The position numbers were made by a program, and so were the translations under genes. 40,713 nt of DNA from Clostridia bacterium. Lineage in GTDB: Bacteria > Bacillota > Clostridia > Oscillospirales > CAG-272. The notes beneath the pieces were generated by a model. That model saw nothing but the letters and a program-made list of their open reading frames with translations, made no database searches and was not told the origin of the DNA. Location: contig JAFQPR010000084.1 of NCBI GenBank assembly GCA_017411605.1, forward strand, positions 1 through 40,713, read 5' to 3'. Below, one piece after another: positions 16,184 to 25,455 of this stretch (positions are counted from its first letter, which is position 1; each line of letters begins with the position of its first letter).

Positions 16184-17002
16184 TTATTCAATATTGAATT
16201 TTTTATCGAGTATATGCAAGTTTATGAAATACATCGCACAGGATATAAGTATATGAAGTATTATCGAGAATACCGCCACCGTAAGGTCTGCGGCTTCTGC
16301 ATAATTCTCACCGTAGATCGCGCCCGAAAGCACTGCGGCAAGTCCGATAACGCCCTCTGCCAAAAGGTTGATCACAAAGTAAAACAGTATGCAGCCGATA
16401 ACTCTCTGCTTTCTTAAGATAACGGAGCCGAGCGTTACCGCGGTTATTATGATAAATACGGTTGAGATGAACGAGAATACGTTTCCGATAAGCTTGAGTA
16501 TCAAGGCGGCTCTTGCTATGCCGCTTATCGGCTGACCGAATCCTAACATCCATTTGATATCCACGACTGCCTCGCCTATCAGGTCGGGGTTATACAGAAC
16601 GGTAGGCAAATAAAGCGCTACAATTGCACACGCCCCCGTGACAAGCATTGCAAAAGCTATCCATATAAAGGTGGATAGAAGCTTTGCCGAGAAGAGAGTC
16701 ACGGTCTTTACGGGCAACACCATAGTTAGGTATCCTTCGTCGGTAAAAAGCGATTTATAATATCTTGATATGCTGATAAACGCAGTTACAACTCCGAGCA
16801 CCATTATAGCAACCATACCGAGAAGATAAAATCCGCTCGTTACTATTACGGCAGTAAATACGCTGTTGACATCTTCGGAAAATCCGTAGGTGAAATAGAG
16901 CATAGCGCAGCATACGATACTCACAATGCCCGACACGATGAACATGGGAACTGCAGACTTTGATATTGAGCGCATATCGTGCTTGATAAGCTTCTTTAAC
17001 AT
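16184..17002 (-). CDS. ABC transporter permease
   Basis: A 272-residue membrane protein with six hydrophobic helices and a short cytoplasmic N-terminus (MLKKLIKHDMRSI), the pattern of ABC-2-type permeases of Gram-positive exporters. It is the second gene of the pair: its start overlaps the ATPase stop by 7 bases, and GGGAGGTG precedes it. The cargo (peptide, lipid or antimicrobial) is not evident. No histidine kinase or sensor accompanies the pair. Confidence 0.85.
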   Translation of the reverse strand: MLKKLIKHDMRSISKSAVPMFIVSGIVSIVCCAMLYFTYGFSEDVNSVFTAVIVTSGFYLLGMVAIMVLGVVTAFISISRYYKSLFTDEGYLTMVLPVKTVTLFSAKLLSTFIWIAFAMLVTGACAIVALYLPTVLYNPDLIGEAVVDIKWMLGFGQPISGIARAALILKLIGNVFSFISTVFIIITAVTLGSVILRKQRVIGCILFYFVINLLAEGVIGLAAVLSGAIYGENYAEAADLTVAVFSIILHILISCAMYFINLHILDKKFNIE

Positions 17003-17865
17003 CTGAACACCTCCCTGAAATATTCGTCAACGGTCTTTCCAAGGCTCTTTGAAAGTCCCTCGGGCGTGCCGATGCAAGCTATTTTTCCGTATTTCAGGAA
17101 TATAAATCCGTCCATGACCTTCTCGATATCCGAGATTAGATGAGTTGATATAATGACCGACGAGGTCGGTGCAAAGTTCTTTATTATCGTATCGATGATA
17201 TAATCTCTCGCGGCGGGGTCAACTCCGCTTATCGGCTCGTCAAGAAGATAGAGCTTCGCTCTTCTCGACATAACCATAACGAGCTGCACCTTTTCCTTAG
17301 TTCCCTTGGATAGCGTTTTTATCTTATAACGCTTCTCTACTCTCAGGGCAGAGAGCATCTCCTCGGCTCTTTCTCTGTCAAAATCCGCGAAGAAATCAGC
17401 ATAAAAATCAATAGCCTCGCCGACGGTGAGGTGCTCGGGAATACTGTTTCTCTCGGGAAGATACGCGACGAGAGATTTGCTCTCGACACCTATCCCGTGA
17501 CCGCAGACGGAAACGCTGCCGAAGTCGCTCGTGAGCAATCCCGCAACTATCTTTATAAACGTCGTCTTGCCCGAGCCGTTAGGACCGAGAAGTCCTATTA
17601 TTTTTCCCTCGGGAATTGTAAACGATATACCGTCGAGCGCGCGAAGCTCGCCATACGCCTTCCTCAAATTCTTGACCTCGAGCACGGACATTACTCCGCC
17701 CGCAGGCTCGTTTTGAGCGCTCGCTTGCTCGCTTTCGACTTCGGAAACTATAGCTTCGGTCACGCTCGCGGCAGACGAGGCGTCCGCATCGACGTTGCCT
17801 AAATCTATATCTCCGATCTTCGTTATTTTTTCTTCATTAACATCGGAAAACTCGGTGTTATTCAT
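16996..17865 (-). CDS. ABC transporter ATP-binding protein with acidic N-terminal extension
   Basis: A 289-residue ATPase powering the adjacent permease. Walker A GPNGSGKT is at 94-101, the signature LSKGTKE at 185-191, Walker B LYLLDEP at 205-211, and the H-loop lies in IISTHL. About 58 residues of acidic, Ala/Ser-rich sequence precede the normal family start. The annotated start at 17865 has a strong AAAGGAG. An internal ATG at 17691 (MSVLEVKN, with GGAG close by) is where most relatives would begin, so a shorter form is possible. Confidence 0.88.
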   Translation of the reverse strand: MNNTEFSDVNEEKITKIGDIDLGNVDADASSAASVTEAIVSEVESEQASAQNEPAGGVMSVLEVKNLRKAYGELRALDGISFTIPEGKIIGLLGPNGSGKTTFIKIVAGLLTSDFGSVSVCGHGIGVESKSLVAYLPERNSIPEHLTVGEAIDFYADFFADFDRERAEEMLSALRVEKRYKIKTLSKGTKEKVQLVMVMSRRAKLYLLDEPISGVDPAARDYIIDTIIKNFAPTSSVIISTHLISDIEKVMDGFIFLKYGKIACIGTPEGLSKSLGKTVDEYFREVFRC

Positions 17866-17904
17866 AAAAATCTCCTTTCTGCACATTCAGTCTAGAGCAC
17901 TTTT

Positions 17905-17933
17905 ATATTAACACCGAGCTCGCCCTTTGTCAA
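17905..17933 (-). promoter_or_regulatory. Sigma-A promoter of the ABC operon
   Basis: On the minus strand: TTGACA (17933-17928), a 17-base spacer and TAATAT (17910-17905). Confidence 0.8.
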
Positions 17934-17989
17934 GCACTACGCTTCGCATTTAATAAATATTTACAATTTGGACAGCCATTTAAAATCGC

Positions 17990-18460
17990 CTATACTTCTA
18001 CGAGAGGACGGACAAATCCGTTCGGGTCTCCCGACGAAATATCGCATCCCACCACTCTGTTTCTGTAAACCAAGAGATTGACGAATACCGCTCCGTCATA
18101 ACCCTCGTAGCCTTCTATTTCATACGTATATCTTTTTACCTTCTTTTTCGCGTACTTGGATAAATCCAGTCCCTGCTGCTTCTGTATTTCGTTATAGCCC
18201 ATTACCACTCTGTCAAAATTCTCGGGCATAACGAAGTCGCTGACGTCGGTTGCCGCGCTCTTCACACGAAGTCCGAATTGCTCGATAAACGCAACTCTGT
18301 CATCCTCCGTTTTTATATCCGAGAAATCCACCTCACCTATCGACGCGCCGGAAGCGGGTACGGTATTTCCCGACAGCATAAGGCCGAGAAGGATTGCAAA
18401 GGTCAGGGCGAGGATCGCGAAAAATTTTATACTCGATGCTCTGATTGAAAATATAAACAT
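17990..18460 (-). CDS. DUF4830 domain membrane-anchored protein
   Basis: A 156-residue protein with an N-terminal hydrophobic anchor (about 12-30) and an outward-facing domain. The pattern FIEQFGLRV, MPENFDRVVMGYNEIQKQQG, LDLSKY and KVKRYTYEI matches my memory of the DUF4830 family, common in Clostridia and of unknown function. The start at 18460 follows AAGGAG; a longer frame upstream runs through the terminator at 18552 and is not used. It stands alone between the ABC operon and the small peptide gene. Confidence 0.75.
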   Translation of the reverse strand: MFIFSIRASSIKFFAILALTFAILLGLMLSGNTVPASGASIGEVDFSDIKTEDDRVAFIEQFGLRVKSAATDVSDFVMPENFDRVVMGYNEIQKQQGLDLSKYAKKKVKRYTYEIEGYEGYDGAVFVNLLVYRNRVVGCDISSGDPNGFVRPLVEV

Positions 18461-18551
18461 AACAAAACTCCTTTTTATACCTTTGTTAAAGTATATTTCC
18501 TTCGCCCCGATTATATGACGGATGTAGGGATTTTTAAGAAAGAAGACAAAA

Positions 18552-18572
18552 ACAGAGCCGCCTCGGCTCTGT
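18552..18572 (-). terminator. Terminator after the 31-residue peptide gene
   Basis: On the minus strand, a 9-bp stem ACAGAGCCG / CGGCTCTGT with a 3-base loop is followed by TTTTGTCTTC. It lies 37 bases past the stop of the small peptide gene. Confidence 0.8.
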
Positions 18573-18608
18573 GGCTTCGGCGGCACTATTGCGTTTTAAG
18601 CTTTCAGA

Positions 18609-18704
18609 TTAATTGCAGCAGCAGCAAAAAACGAGAACTATAGCAAGAATTATGATCCATGTACAGTTATCATCGAAAAGATGGCATAAGCAATTGTTAT
18701 TCAT
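18609..18704 (-). CDS. 31-residue cysteine-tailed single-span membrane peptide
   Basis: A short open frame with a strong TTGGAGGAACATAT ribosome binding site and its own downstream terminator. The peptide begins MNNNCLCHLFDDNC, has one hydrophobic span (TWIIILAIVLVF, 15-26) and ends CCCCN. Seven of 31 residues are cysteine. Similar tiny Asn/Cys-rich membrane peptides are, as I recall, annotated as hypothetical in many Clostridia. The cysteines could bind metal or be lipidated, but no function is established. Confidence 0.7.
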   Translation of the reverse strand: MNNNCLCHLFDDNCTWIIILAIVLVFCCCCN

Positions 18705-18781
18705 ATATGTTCCTCCAAGGTGTCTTTTGAGCAGTGCTCATTAGCATAATATGCCTCGGGGGATTTTTTGCTACCAAAATA

Positions 18782-19783
18782 TTATAACGTAATTCCGTAT
18801 GCGAAATTCACTTCCGATACGGTGACCTTCGGCACTCCGTCGCTGCCGATCACAATCAGCGCATACGCGGGCTTCTCATAGAATAAAGACTGCGCGCCCA
18901 TTGAGAGCTTAAAGTACGGCATAGGATACGTACCGAGAAGAGTTCCCTCCCCGTCGTAATCCTCATATTCGAAGGTATACTTCGGCTTGCCCTCATCAGC
19001 CTCGGCGTATGGGTAGAACTTTTCAGGCTTCCAGATACCGTTCAGCGCCGCGGGACAGTCAAAGTAGACAACTCCGTCAACCGTAGCCTCGTTACAGGTA
19101 TGGTAGTGACCGTTTATCGCCATAATAACCGTGCCGGGCTTCGCTTCATTTACTGTTCTGAATATATCTCTTACCGCATCCGCATCGGGTGAGGACTTCC
19201 ACATACCCGAAAATGATGCGTGAGATACGGTTATGCAGGACAAACCGAGCGAGGCGGCATCGAGAAGAACCTTTTTCAGCCATTCGAGCTGCACGTCGCC
19301 GAGAGAGTCGGCGCGAACGTTCTCCTTCGGCTTTCCCCAGCTCGCGGTTCGGTTATGCTCGTATTCCCCATCAGGCGTGACGGAATAGTTTGTATCGAGA
19401 AAAACAAATCTGTATCCAAAGATATCGGTGTAGTAATATCCTATACTTCCGTCACCTATCCTGCCGTCGGGAGTTCCGTATACTAAATCGCTCTGTCTGT
19501 TTGACAAAAGAGGGGTAACGGTCTGCATTGAGTTATCCTTGCTCTCAAGCTCGTGATTTCCGTAGCAGCCAAAAACCGCAAAGCCGTCTGCGTTATCAAG
19601 ATATGCTTTGACAAGCTCGGGTGAGCCTCCGTAATTGTTACAAAAATCGCCGGCGTGGATAACGAACTGCGCTCCAAGCTCACGCGCGGCGCCGAAAACA
19701 TAATTAAGATCGCTGACAGTTGCGGGATACATTTTTTTCTTATAATGAAAATCCGCAAAAAGCAAAAATCTGAGCTCCTGCAT
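18782..19783 (-). CDS. Calcineurin-like metallophosphoesterase
   Basis: A 333-residue cytoplasmic phosphoesterase with a complete two-metal motif set: D11-x-H13, GD46, GN76-H77-E, H188 and GH226-x-H228. The substrate is unknown. It lies 15 bases after topB and probably shares its transcript, which may hint at nucleic-acid metabolism, but this is only context. The ribosome binding site is AAGGCGG. Confidence 0.85.
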   Translation of the reverse strand: MQELRFLLFADFHYKKKMYPATVSDLNYVFGAARELGAQFVIHAGDFCNNYGGSPELVKAYLDNADGFAVFGCYGNHELESKDNSMQTVTPLLSNRQSDLVYGTPDGRIGDGSIGYYYTDIFGYRFVFLDTNYSVTPDGEYEHNRTASWGKPKENVRADSLGDVQLEWLKKVLLDAASLGLSCITVSHASFSGMWKSSPDADAVRDIFRTVNEAKPGTVIMAINGHYHTCNEATVDGVVYFDCPAALNGIWKPEKFYPYAEADEGKPKYTFEYEDYDGEGTLLGTYPMPYFKLSMGAQSLFYEKPAYALIVIGSDGVPKVTVSEVNFAYGITL

Positions 19784-19798
19784 AAAAAGTCCGCCTTA

Positions 19799-21925
19799 TC
19801 AGTTAAAATCAAATACCGCAGCTCCGTCGCGAAGTACGAGCCTTGCCTCGAAGGACTTGCCCGCCTTTGAAATAAATCCGCGCATTTTGGTGGTAGCGCC
19901 CGATGAAAGAAGCCGCATAACCTCAGTCTTCGGTATGGTCTTTTTACATATATTTATTCCTACGCGGAACTCGCAGCCGTTGCCATAGCCCATACAGCCG
20001 TAGCTCTGCTTACCGCGAACAACGTTCTTTCCGCAGACGGGACACTTACCGAGTATCTCGCCGTACTCGCCCGTATCAACGGCGCGGGATTTCGGTAAGG
20101 AATCAACTCCGCCTCGCTTGAATATCTCCGATATCTCGCTCTCGCAGAGCTTTACGCTATCGTCAACGGTCATCTCTCCGCGGTAAACGCGCTTCAAAGC
20201 ACGGCCGAGCTCACTGGTCTTATACTTATCCATAGTAATAGAGAGGTTTTCAAGAGATTCTATCAGATACTCACCGTCGGGCAGTATCGTATATACGTCT
20301 TTCTTAAGATCTATATATCCCGAGCGCTTGGCGTTATCTATAATACCCGTTCTCGTTGCCTCTGTTCCAAGCTCAAGTCCCTCGAAGATAGCGCGGTATT
20401 CCTCGGCATCGTCTACCTCACCGCTCTCAGCCAGCTCCTTTGCCTTCGCTTTATCGTCCTTGAAGGGATTTTTGAGATATTTATTCAAGGTTTCAATAGT
20501 GTAATGCTTCGGGGGTGTGGTCTGCTTTTCCACGGGGGCGAAATCTATATTTACGCTCTCTCCCAGCTCAAGCTTCGGCAGAACCTTATCCTTCGTATTA
20601 TAATCGTCATACTTCGTCCAACCGGGAGTAATGATAACCGTTCCCTTAAGGCTGAACTCCTCAAGCTCACCGACCTTTATGCGTATCTCACTCTTCTCGG
20701 CAAGGCATTCCTCGGCGCAAAACACCGCAACAAAGCGGCGAAGCACGGTCGAGTATACCTGCTTTTCCTTTTCGGAAAGCTTATCCACCTGGGGGATCTT
20801 ATACGTGGGCGTGAGCGCCGAGTGAGATTCTATCTTTGAGTCGTCAAATATAAATTTCGAATCCTTGAAGCGCACGGGGTAACCAAGCTTGCCGACACCC
20901 GCTAATATTTTGCGCATCTTATCCTTCTCTGCCGTGGCAAGATACTCGGAGTTCGTTCGCGGATAGGTTAAGTATCCTTCCTCGTATAGCTTCTGGATTA
21001 TTTTAAGGCTCTCCGCCATACTCATCTTGTACTTTTTACCGAGAACGTTCTGCAAAGTTGATAACGAATAGAGCTTTCCCGGAAGAATGGTATCCTTTTT
21101 GCTTTCAACGTGCGAAACGTACGCACCCGTGTCATTATAAAGCTTTGCAAGAGCTTCTGCAGATGCAAGATCGTCCTTTGCAAACTTCGTTTTGCCGGTC
21201 AGCTCTATCTTCTCACCCTTTGTTTTCTTATCCGAATGAATAACGTAATAGGTTTCCGGCTTGAAGTTTCTTATCTCAAGGTCACGCTCGTAAATGGCGC
21301 GGACTATCGGAACGATAACTCTGCCGACTCGCAAAAGCTTTCCCGATCGGATAGTTGCATAACGTGTTAAGTTTACACCGTAAAGCCAATCTATAAACGT
21401 ACGGGCAAAGCCCTCGTTTGCAAGACTGTCATAATCCACCTCATCCTTCATTTCGGTAAGCGCTCTCGCCACCGTTTCGGGAGTCTGGTCCGGGAGCCAA
21501 AGACGAAGAAGCGTCTTTTTCGTCTTAAGCGCGTTCATAACGCAAAGGCGAACTATTATCTCACCCTCGCGGTCAGCATCTCCCGCGTTTACTATCGCGT
21601 CAACGTCGGGACGGTTACATAGCTTTTCAAGCACCTTATACTGACGGAGAACGCCCGAATCCACGTCGTGCTTTCCGTCTGCCTTTTTCAGTTCGAATTT
21701 AAATTCCTTCGGGAAGCACGGAAGGTTATCAAGAGTCCAGCCTCTCGACTCCGCGGGCTTCTCGGAATAGGATTCTATATCAACGAGCGAAAATAAATGG
21801 CCAAACGCCCAGCTTACAATATAATCTTTTCCTATAAAGTAGCCGCTTTCCTTTTTCATCTCACCGTCAATTCCCGCGACTATATTTCTCGCAAGACTCG
21901 GCTTTTCGGCTATGATCAGCTTCAT
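19799..21925 (-). CDS. topB: DNA topoisomerase III
   Basis: A 708-residue type IA topoisomerase that decatenates DNA. The N-terminal Toprim domain carries AEKPS and NAGDADREGE. The catalytic tyrosine is Y321 (YPRTNSEYL), near Y328 of E. coli TopB. A C-terminal zinc finger (CPVCGKNV ... YGCMGYGNGC) follows. Being standalone and chromosomal among housekeeping genes, it does not look like a plasmid or conjugative-element copy. The start follows AAAGGAGAGCGGAAT. Confidence 0.95.
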   Translation of the reverse strand: MKLIIAEKPSLARNIVAGIDGEMKKESGYFIGKDYIVSWAFGHLFSLVDIESYSEKPAESRGWTLDNLPCFPKEFKFELKKADGKHDVDSGVLRQYKVLEKLCNRPDVDAIVNAGDADREGEIIVRLCVMNALKTKKTLLRLWLPDQTPETVARALTEMKDEVDYDSLANEGFARTFIDWLYGVNLTRYATIRSGKLLRVGRVIVPIVRAIYERDLEIRNFKPETYYVIHSDKKTKGEKIELTGKTKFAKDDLASAEALAKLYNDTGAYVSHVESKKDTILPGKLYSLSTLQNVLGKKYKMSMAESLKIIQKLYEEGYLTYPRTNSEYLATAEKDKMRKILAGVGKLGYPVRFKDSKFIFDDSKIESHSALTPTYKIPQVDKLSEKEKQVYSTVLRRFVAVFCAEECLAEKSEIRIKVGELEEFSLKGTVIITPGWTKYDDYNTKDKVLPKLELGESVNIDFAPVEKQTTPPKHYTIETLNKYLKNPFKDDKAKAKELAESGEVDDAEEYRAIFEGLELGTEATRTGIIDNAKRSGYIDLKKDVYTILPDGEYLIESLENLSITMDKYKTSELGRALKRVYRGEMTVDDSVKLCESEISEIFKRGGVDSLPKSRAVDTGEYGEILGKCPVCGKNVVRGKQSYGCMGYGNGCEFRVGINICKKTIPKTEVMRLLSSGATTKMRGFISKAGKSFEARLVLRDGAAVFDFN

Positions 21926-21992
21926 ATTCCGCTCTCCTTTCTTCTGCGTTTTGCGTTTTTCAAAAACGCCGAAATCAAAAATTCACTTTTAC

Positions 21993-22021
21993 ATTGTAAC
22001 ATATTATTTCGAAAATTTCCA
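21993..22021 (-). promoter_or_regulatory. Promoter of topB
   Basis: On the minus strand: TGGAAA (22021-22016), a 17-base spacer and TACAAT (21998-21993) with an extended TGT. The rest of the 285-base divergent gap to tdk is AT-rich; a small perfect inverted repeat at 21953-21969 lies in the topB leader. Confidence 0.6.
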
Positions 22022-22132
22022 CCCTTAATTCCATTTTTAACAATTTTTTCAAATTAGAGCAAAAATTTGCCTCATCTCAAATGTAAATATACACAAAGTT
22101 TTTTGGCAATATGCTAAATTTATAAAATTCGC

Positions 22133-22161
22133 TTTTATTTGCGCGTTTTTTATGATATAAT
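22133..22161 (+). promoter_or_regulatory. Promoter of the nucleoside operon
   Basis: A weak TTTTAT (22133-22138), a 17-base spacer and a strong extended TATAAT (22156-22161, preceded by TGA), 49 bases before tdk. Confidence 0.65.
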
Positions 22162-22210
22162 TTATGTGGCGTAATATTTTAATAATATAATTAATATTTT
22201 GAGGTAGGTT

Positions 22211-22798
22211 ATGGCAAAGCTTTATTTCAAGTACGGAGCTATGGGCTCATCCAAAACAGCGCAGGCTCTCATCACTAAATTCAATTACGAGGAGCGCGGA
22301 ATGAAGGTCTGGCTCATCAAGCCCGCTATTGATGACAGGGACGGAAAATCAACGATAAAATCCCGAGTCGGTCTTTCCGAGGAATGCACCGTTATAGACA
22401 AAGCGGATAACGTTTTCGATATATTCACCGAAGAGCAGGTCGAAGCAAACGTTATAATTGCCGACGAGTGCCAATTCTTTACCGCGGAGCAGATAGACGC
22501 TCTCAGAAAAATAGTTGACGAGTATGACGTTCCCGTTCTCTGCTTCGGACTGCGCACCGACTTTCTCTCTCATCTCTTTGAGGGCAGCAGAAGGCTCTTC
22601 GAGGTTGCCGATTCCATCGCGGAAATAAAAACCATCTGCGAGTGCGGCTCTAAGGCTACGATAAACGCAAGACTCGACGGCGAGGGACGCGTTGTTACCG
22701 AGGGAAGTCAGGTTATGATAGGCGGTAACGAAAGCTACGTAGCAATGTGTCACAGATGCTGGAAAAAGAGAATCAAAAAGCAAAGCATCGTTAATTGA
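22211..22798 (+). CDS. tdk: Thymidine kinase (type II)
   Basis: A 195-residue salvage enzyme phosphorylating (deoxy)thymidine with ATP. The P-loop is GAMGSSKT (9-16), the magnesium motif is DECQFF (85-90), and a four-cysteine zinc site is formed by CECG and CHRC. The ribosome binding site is TGAGGTAGG. It heads the nucleoside operon, so salvage and breakdown are expressed together. Confidence 0.95.
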   Translation: MAKLYFKYGAMGSSKTAQALITKFNYEERGMKVWLIKPAIDDRDGKSTIKSRVGLSEECTVIDKADNVFDIFTEEQVEANVIIADECQFFTAEQIDALRKIVDEYDVPVLCFGLRTDFLSHLFEGSRRLFEVADSIAEIKTICECGSKATINARLDGEGRVVTEGSQVMIGGNESYVAMCHRCWKKRIKKQSIVN

Positions 22799-22852
22799 TA
22801 ACAACTGTTTACAAATTCATATATTGATATAATTTGAAAGGATAAAAATAAG

Positions 22853-23518
22853 ATGGAACTAAAAGAAATACTTTCCAAGTGTGACCACACACTTCTCACG
22901 CAAAGCGCAACCTGGAGCGATATAAAGGCTATCTGCGACGACGGTATAAAATATGCGACCGCATCCGTTTGTATTCCCCCCTCGTTTGTTAAAGAGGCAA
23001 AGGAGTACGTAGGCGATAAGCTTGCCATATGCACGGTTATCGGATTCCCGAACGGATATAATACCACAGCAGTAAAGGTTTTTGAAACCGAGGATGCCGT
23101 AAAGGGCGGTGCTGATGAAATTGATATGGTAATAAATATCGGTGACCTCAAGGCAAAGAAGTATGATGCTATTACCGAAGAGATAAAAGCTATCAAGGCT
23201 GCTTGCGGCACTAAGATACTCAAGGTAATTATCGAGACCTGTCTTCTTACCGACGACGAAAAGATAAAGATGTGTGAGATAGTTACCGCGGCGGGCGCAG
23301 ATTATATCAAGACCTCTACGGGCTTCTCTACCGCAGGCGCAACGAAGGATGACGTTGCTCTCTTCGCGAAACACGTTGGAGAGGGTGTTCTCATCAAGGC
23401 GGCAGGCGGTATCGCGTCCCTAGCCGATGCAGAGGACTTTATCGCGCTCGGCGCATCAAGACTCGGAACAAGCCGTATCGTTAAAATTGCTAAAAACGAG
23501 CAGGGCTCGGGATATTGA
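22853..23518 (+). CDS. deoC: Deoxyribose-phosphate aldolase
   Basis: A 221-residue class I aldolase that splits 2-deoxyribose 5-phosphate into glyceraldehyde 3-phosphate and acetaldehyde. The Schiff-base lysine is K153 (YIKTSTGF), with partners D91 (EIDMVIN) and K182 (IKAAGGI), matching K167, D102 and K201 of E. coli DeoC. It is the final step of deoxynucleoside breakdown carried out by the neighbouring deoD, pdp and deoB. Confidence 0.96.
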   Translation: MELKEILSKCDHTLLTQSATWSDIKAICDDGIKYATASVCIPPSFVKEAKEYVGDKLAICTVIGFPNGYNTTAVKVFETEDAVKGGADEIDMVINIGDLKAKKYDAITEEIKAIKAACGTKILKVIIETCLLTDDEKIKMCEIVTAAGADYIKTSTGFSTAGATKDDVALFAKHVGEGVLIKAAGGIASLADAEDFIALGASRLGTSRIVKIAKNEQGSGY

Positions 23519-23548
23519 TTTAAATACGTTTGAAAGGAAATTAAAATT

Positions 23549-24274
23549 ATGTCAGAACAGTATACACCTCATATAAAGGCGACAAGCGCCGATTTTGCAA
23601 AAACAGTACTTATGCCGGGTGACCCTCTCCGCTCGAAGTTCGTTGCGGAGACCTTCCTTGAAAATCCCCGTCTCGTTAATAACGTTCGCGGAATTCAGGG
23701 CTACACGGGAACTTATAAGGGCGTACCCGTGTCGGTTATGGCGAGCGGAATGGGAATGCCATCTATCGGCATTTATTCCTACGAGCTTTTCAACTTCTTC
23801 GGAGTTGATAATATTATCAGAATAGGCTCTGCGGGAGGACTTGCAGATGACGTTCAGTTAAGGGACGTTATTATCGGTATGGGCGCTTGCACGAATTCGA
23901 GCTACCAGGAGCAGTATGGACTCGGCGGTAACTTCGCGCCTATCGCAAGCTATAAGATGCTTGAGCTTGCCGTTGCCGAGGCAAAGGCTCTCGGCGTTCG
24001 CTATCAGGTAGGTAACCTTCTCTCCTCCGACGTTTTCTATAACGCTAACCCCAAGTTCAACGACGGTTGGTACAAAATGGGCGTTCTCGGCGTTGAGATG
24101 GAGGCTGCGGCTCTCTATATGAATGCTGCAGCAGCGGGCAAGAACGCGCTCGCTATCTGCACGGTTTCAGACCATATTATGCGCGGAGAGGCTCTCGATG
24201 CGGATGCAAGACAGACTACGTTTACGGATATGATGAAGATAGCGCTTGAGGTTGCTATCAAAATGCAGAAATAA
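23549..24274 (+). CDS. deoD: Purine-nucleoside phosphorylase, DeoD type
   Basis: A 241-residue hexameric-type phosphorylase that splits purine (deoxy)nucleosides with phosphate. The phosphate loop MPGDPLR is at 22-28, the ribose-binding GVEMEAAALY stretch is present, and the catalytic aspartate is D208 (CTVSDHI), close to D204 of E. coli. The 30-base gap after deoC contains AAAGGAAA as ribosome binding site. Confidence 0.96.
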   Translation: MSEQYTPHIKATSADFAKTVLMPGDPLRSKFVAETFLENPRLVNNVRGIQGYTGTYKGVPVSVMASGMGMPSIGIYSYELFNFFGVDNIIRIGSAGGLADDVQLRDVIIGMGACTNSSYQEQYGLGGNFAPIASYKMLELAVAEAKALGVRYQVGNLLSSDVFYNANPKFNDGWYKMGVLGVEMEAAALYMNAAAAGKNALAICTVSDHIMRGEALDADARQTTFTDMMKIALEVAIKMQK

Positions 24275-24335
24275 CGGTCATTCCCTTTTATTCAGAAAAC
24301 GATACGAAGGGAGCCGTTTACGGAAAGGATCATTT

Positions 24336-25454
24336 ATGAAAAGAGTATTTTTAATAGTTCTCGATTCCTTCGGTATAGGCGCAGCTCCCGATGCCGCAGA
24401 TTTCGGTGATGCGGGTGCAAACACCCTGAGGAGCGCATATGAATCGGGAAAGCTTAACATTCCCAACCTAAAGAAAATGGGTCTTGGAAACATAGATGGC
24501 GTTACCTGCCTCGGGAAAGAAGCTTCGCCTATTGCAGATTATGGAAGAGTTATGGAGCTGAGCCGCGGTAAGGACACTACTACGGGTCACTGGGAGATAG
24601 CGGGAATAGTTTCTCATTCTCCTATGCCCACCTATCCCGAAGGATTTCCGCCCGAGGTAATTTCAGCTTTTGAAGAGACGGTAGGCCGCGGAGTGCTTTG
24701 CAATCTTCCCTACTCGGGTACAGACGTAATCCGCGACTACGGCGAAGAGCACCTAAAAACGGGCAAGCTTATAGTTTACACCTCGGCGGACAGCGTTTTT
24801 CAGATTGCGGCGCACGAGGATCTCGTTCCCGTAGAGGAGCTTTACGAAATTTGCAGAAAGGCGAGAGCGCTTCTCGTCGGTGAGCACGGAGTCGGCAGAG
24901 TTATCGCGCGTCCGTTTACGGGTACACCCGGCAGCTTCAAGAGGACCGCAAACCGCCGTGACTTTTCGCTTCTACCCCCTGAGTCTACCGTGCTCGATAA
25001 GCTGAAGGAGTCAGGCTATGACGTCATCGGTGTTGGAAAGATAGGCGATATCTTTGCTATGGCGGGTATCACGGAAACCTATCCTACGCACAGTAATGCA
25101 GAAGGAATGCAGGTGACGGACGGCATCGCCGAGCGTGATTTTTCGGGACTCTGCTTCATTAATCTCGTTGACTTCGATATGCTATTCGGTCACAGGCAGG
25201 ATGCCGACGGCTATGCTACGGCGCTCACGCAGTTTGACACCTGGCTCGGGAAATTTATACCTAAGATGAAAAAGGACGATCTTCTTATTATCACGGCGGA
25301 TCACGGCTGCGATCCATCGGACGACAGCACCGATCACACGAGAGAATATATTCCCTTCCTCGTTTACGGTAACGGACGCGGCGGTAATAATCTCGGCACG
25401 ATTGAGGGCTTTGCAAACGTAGGCGAGACCGCATTCGACTATATCGGAGGTTAA
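24336..25454 (+). CDS. deoB: Phosphopentomutase
   Basis: A 372-residue metal-dependent enzyme of the alkaline phosphatase superfamily. It converts (deoxy)ribose 1-phosphate to the 5-phosphate, linking the phosphorylases to deoC. Motifs: VLDSFGIGAAPDA near the N-terminus, the phospho-acceptor threonine in KDTTTGHWE, and TADHGCDP and DHTREYIPFLVYG at the metal site. The start at 24336 is chosen for its GGAAAGGA and homology start (MKRVFLIVLD); an upstream in-frame ATG inside the deoD end is rejected. The stop is one base before cdd. Confidence 0.95.
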   Translation: MKRVFLIVLDSFGIGAAPDAADFGDAGANTLRSAYESGKLNIPNLKKMGLGNIDGVTCLGKEASPIADYGRVMELSRGKDTTTGHWEIAGIVSHSPMPTYPEGFPPEVISAFEETVGRGVLCNLPYSGTDVIRDYGEEHLKTGKLIVYTSADSVFQIAAHEDLVPVEELYEICRKARALLVGEHGVGRVIARPFTGTPGSFKRTANRRDFSLLPPESTVLDKLKESGYDVIGVGKIGDIFAMAGITETYPTHSNAEGMQVTDGIAERDFSGLCFINLVDFDMLFGHRQDADGYATALTQFDTWLGKFIPKMKKDDLLIITADHGCDPSDDSTDHTREYIPFLVYGNGRGGNNLGTIEGFANVGETAFDYIGG

Positions 25455-25455
25455 A

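Noticed and set aside
18709-18780. Sporulation sigma factor promoter before the 31-residue peptide gene
   Set aside because: A CATATTAT-like box is present on the minus strand, but no matching -35 element at the right distance is convincing.
19799-21925. Topoisomerase III as a sign of an integrated conjugative element
   Set aside because: No relaxase, VirB4, integrase or attachment repeats are nearby, and the neighbours are housekeeping genes.
21926-22210. Possible riboswitch or RNA gene in the topB/tdk divergent gap
   Set aside because: The region is AT-rich and contains only promoters and a short inverted repeat; no known riboswitch core is recognisable.
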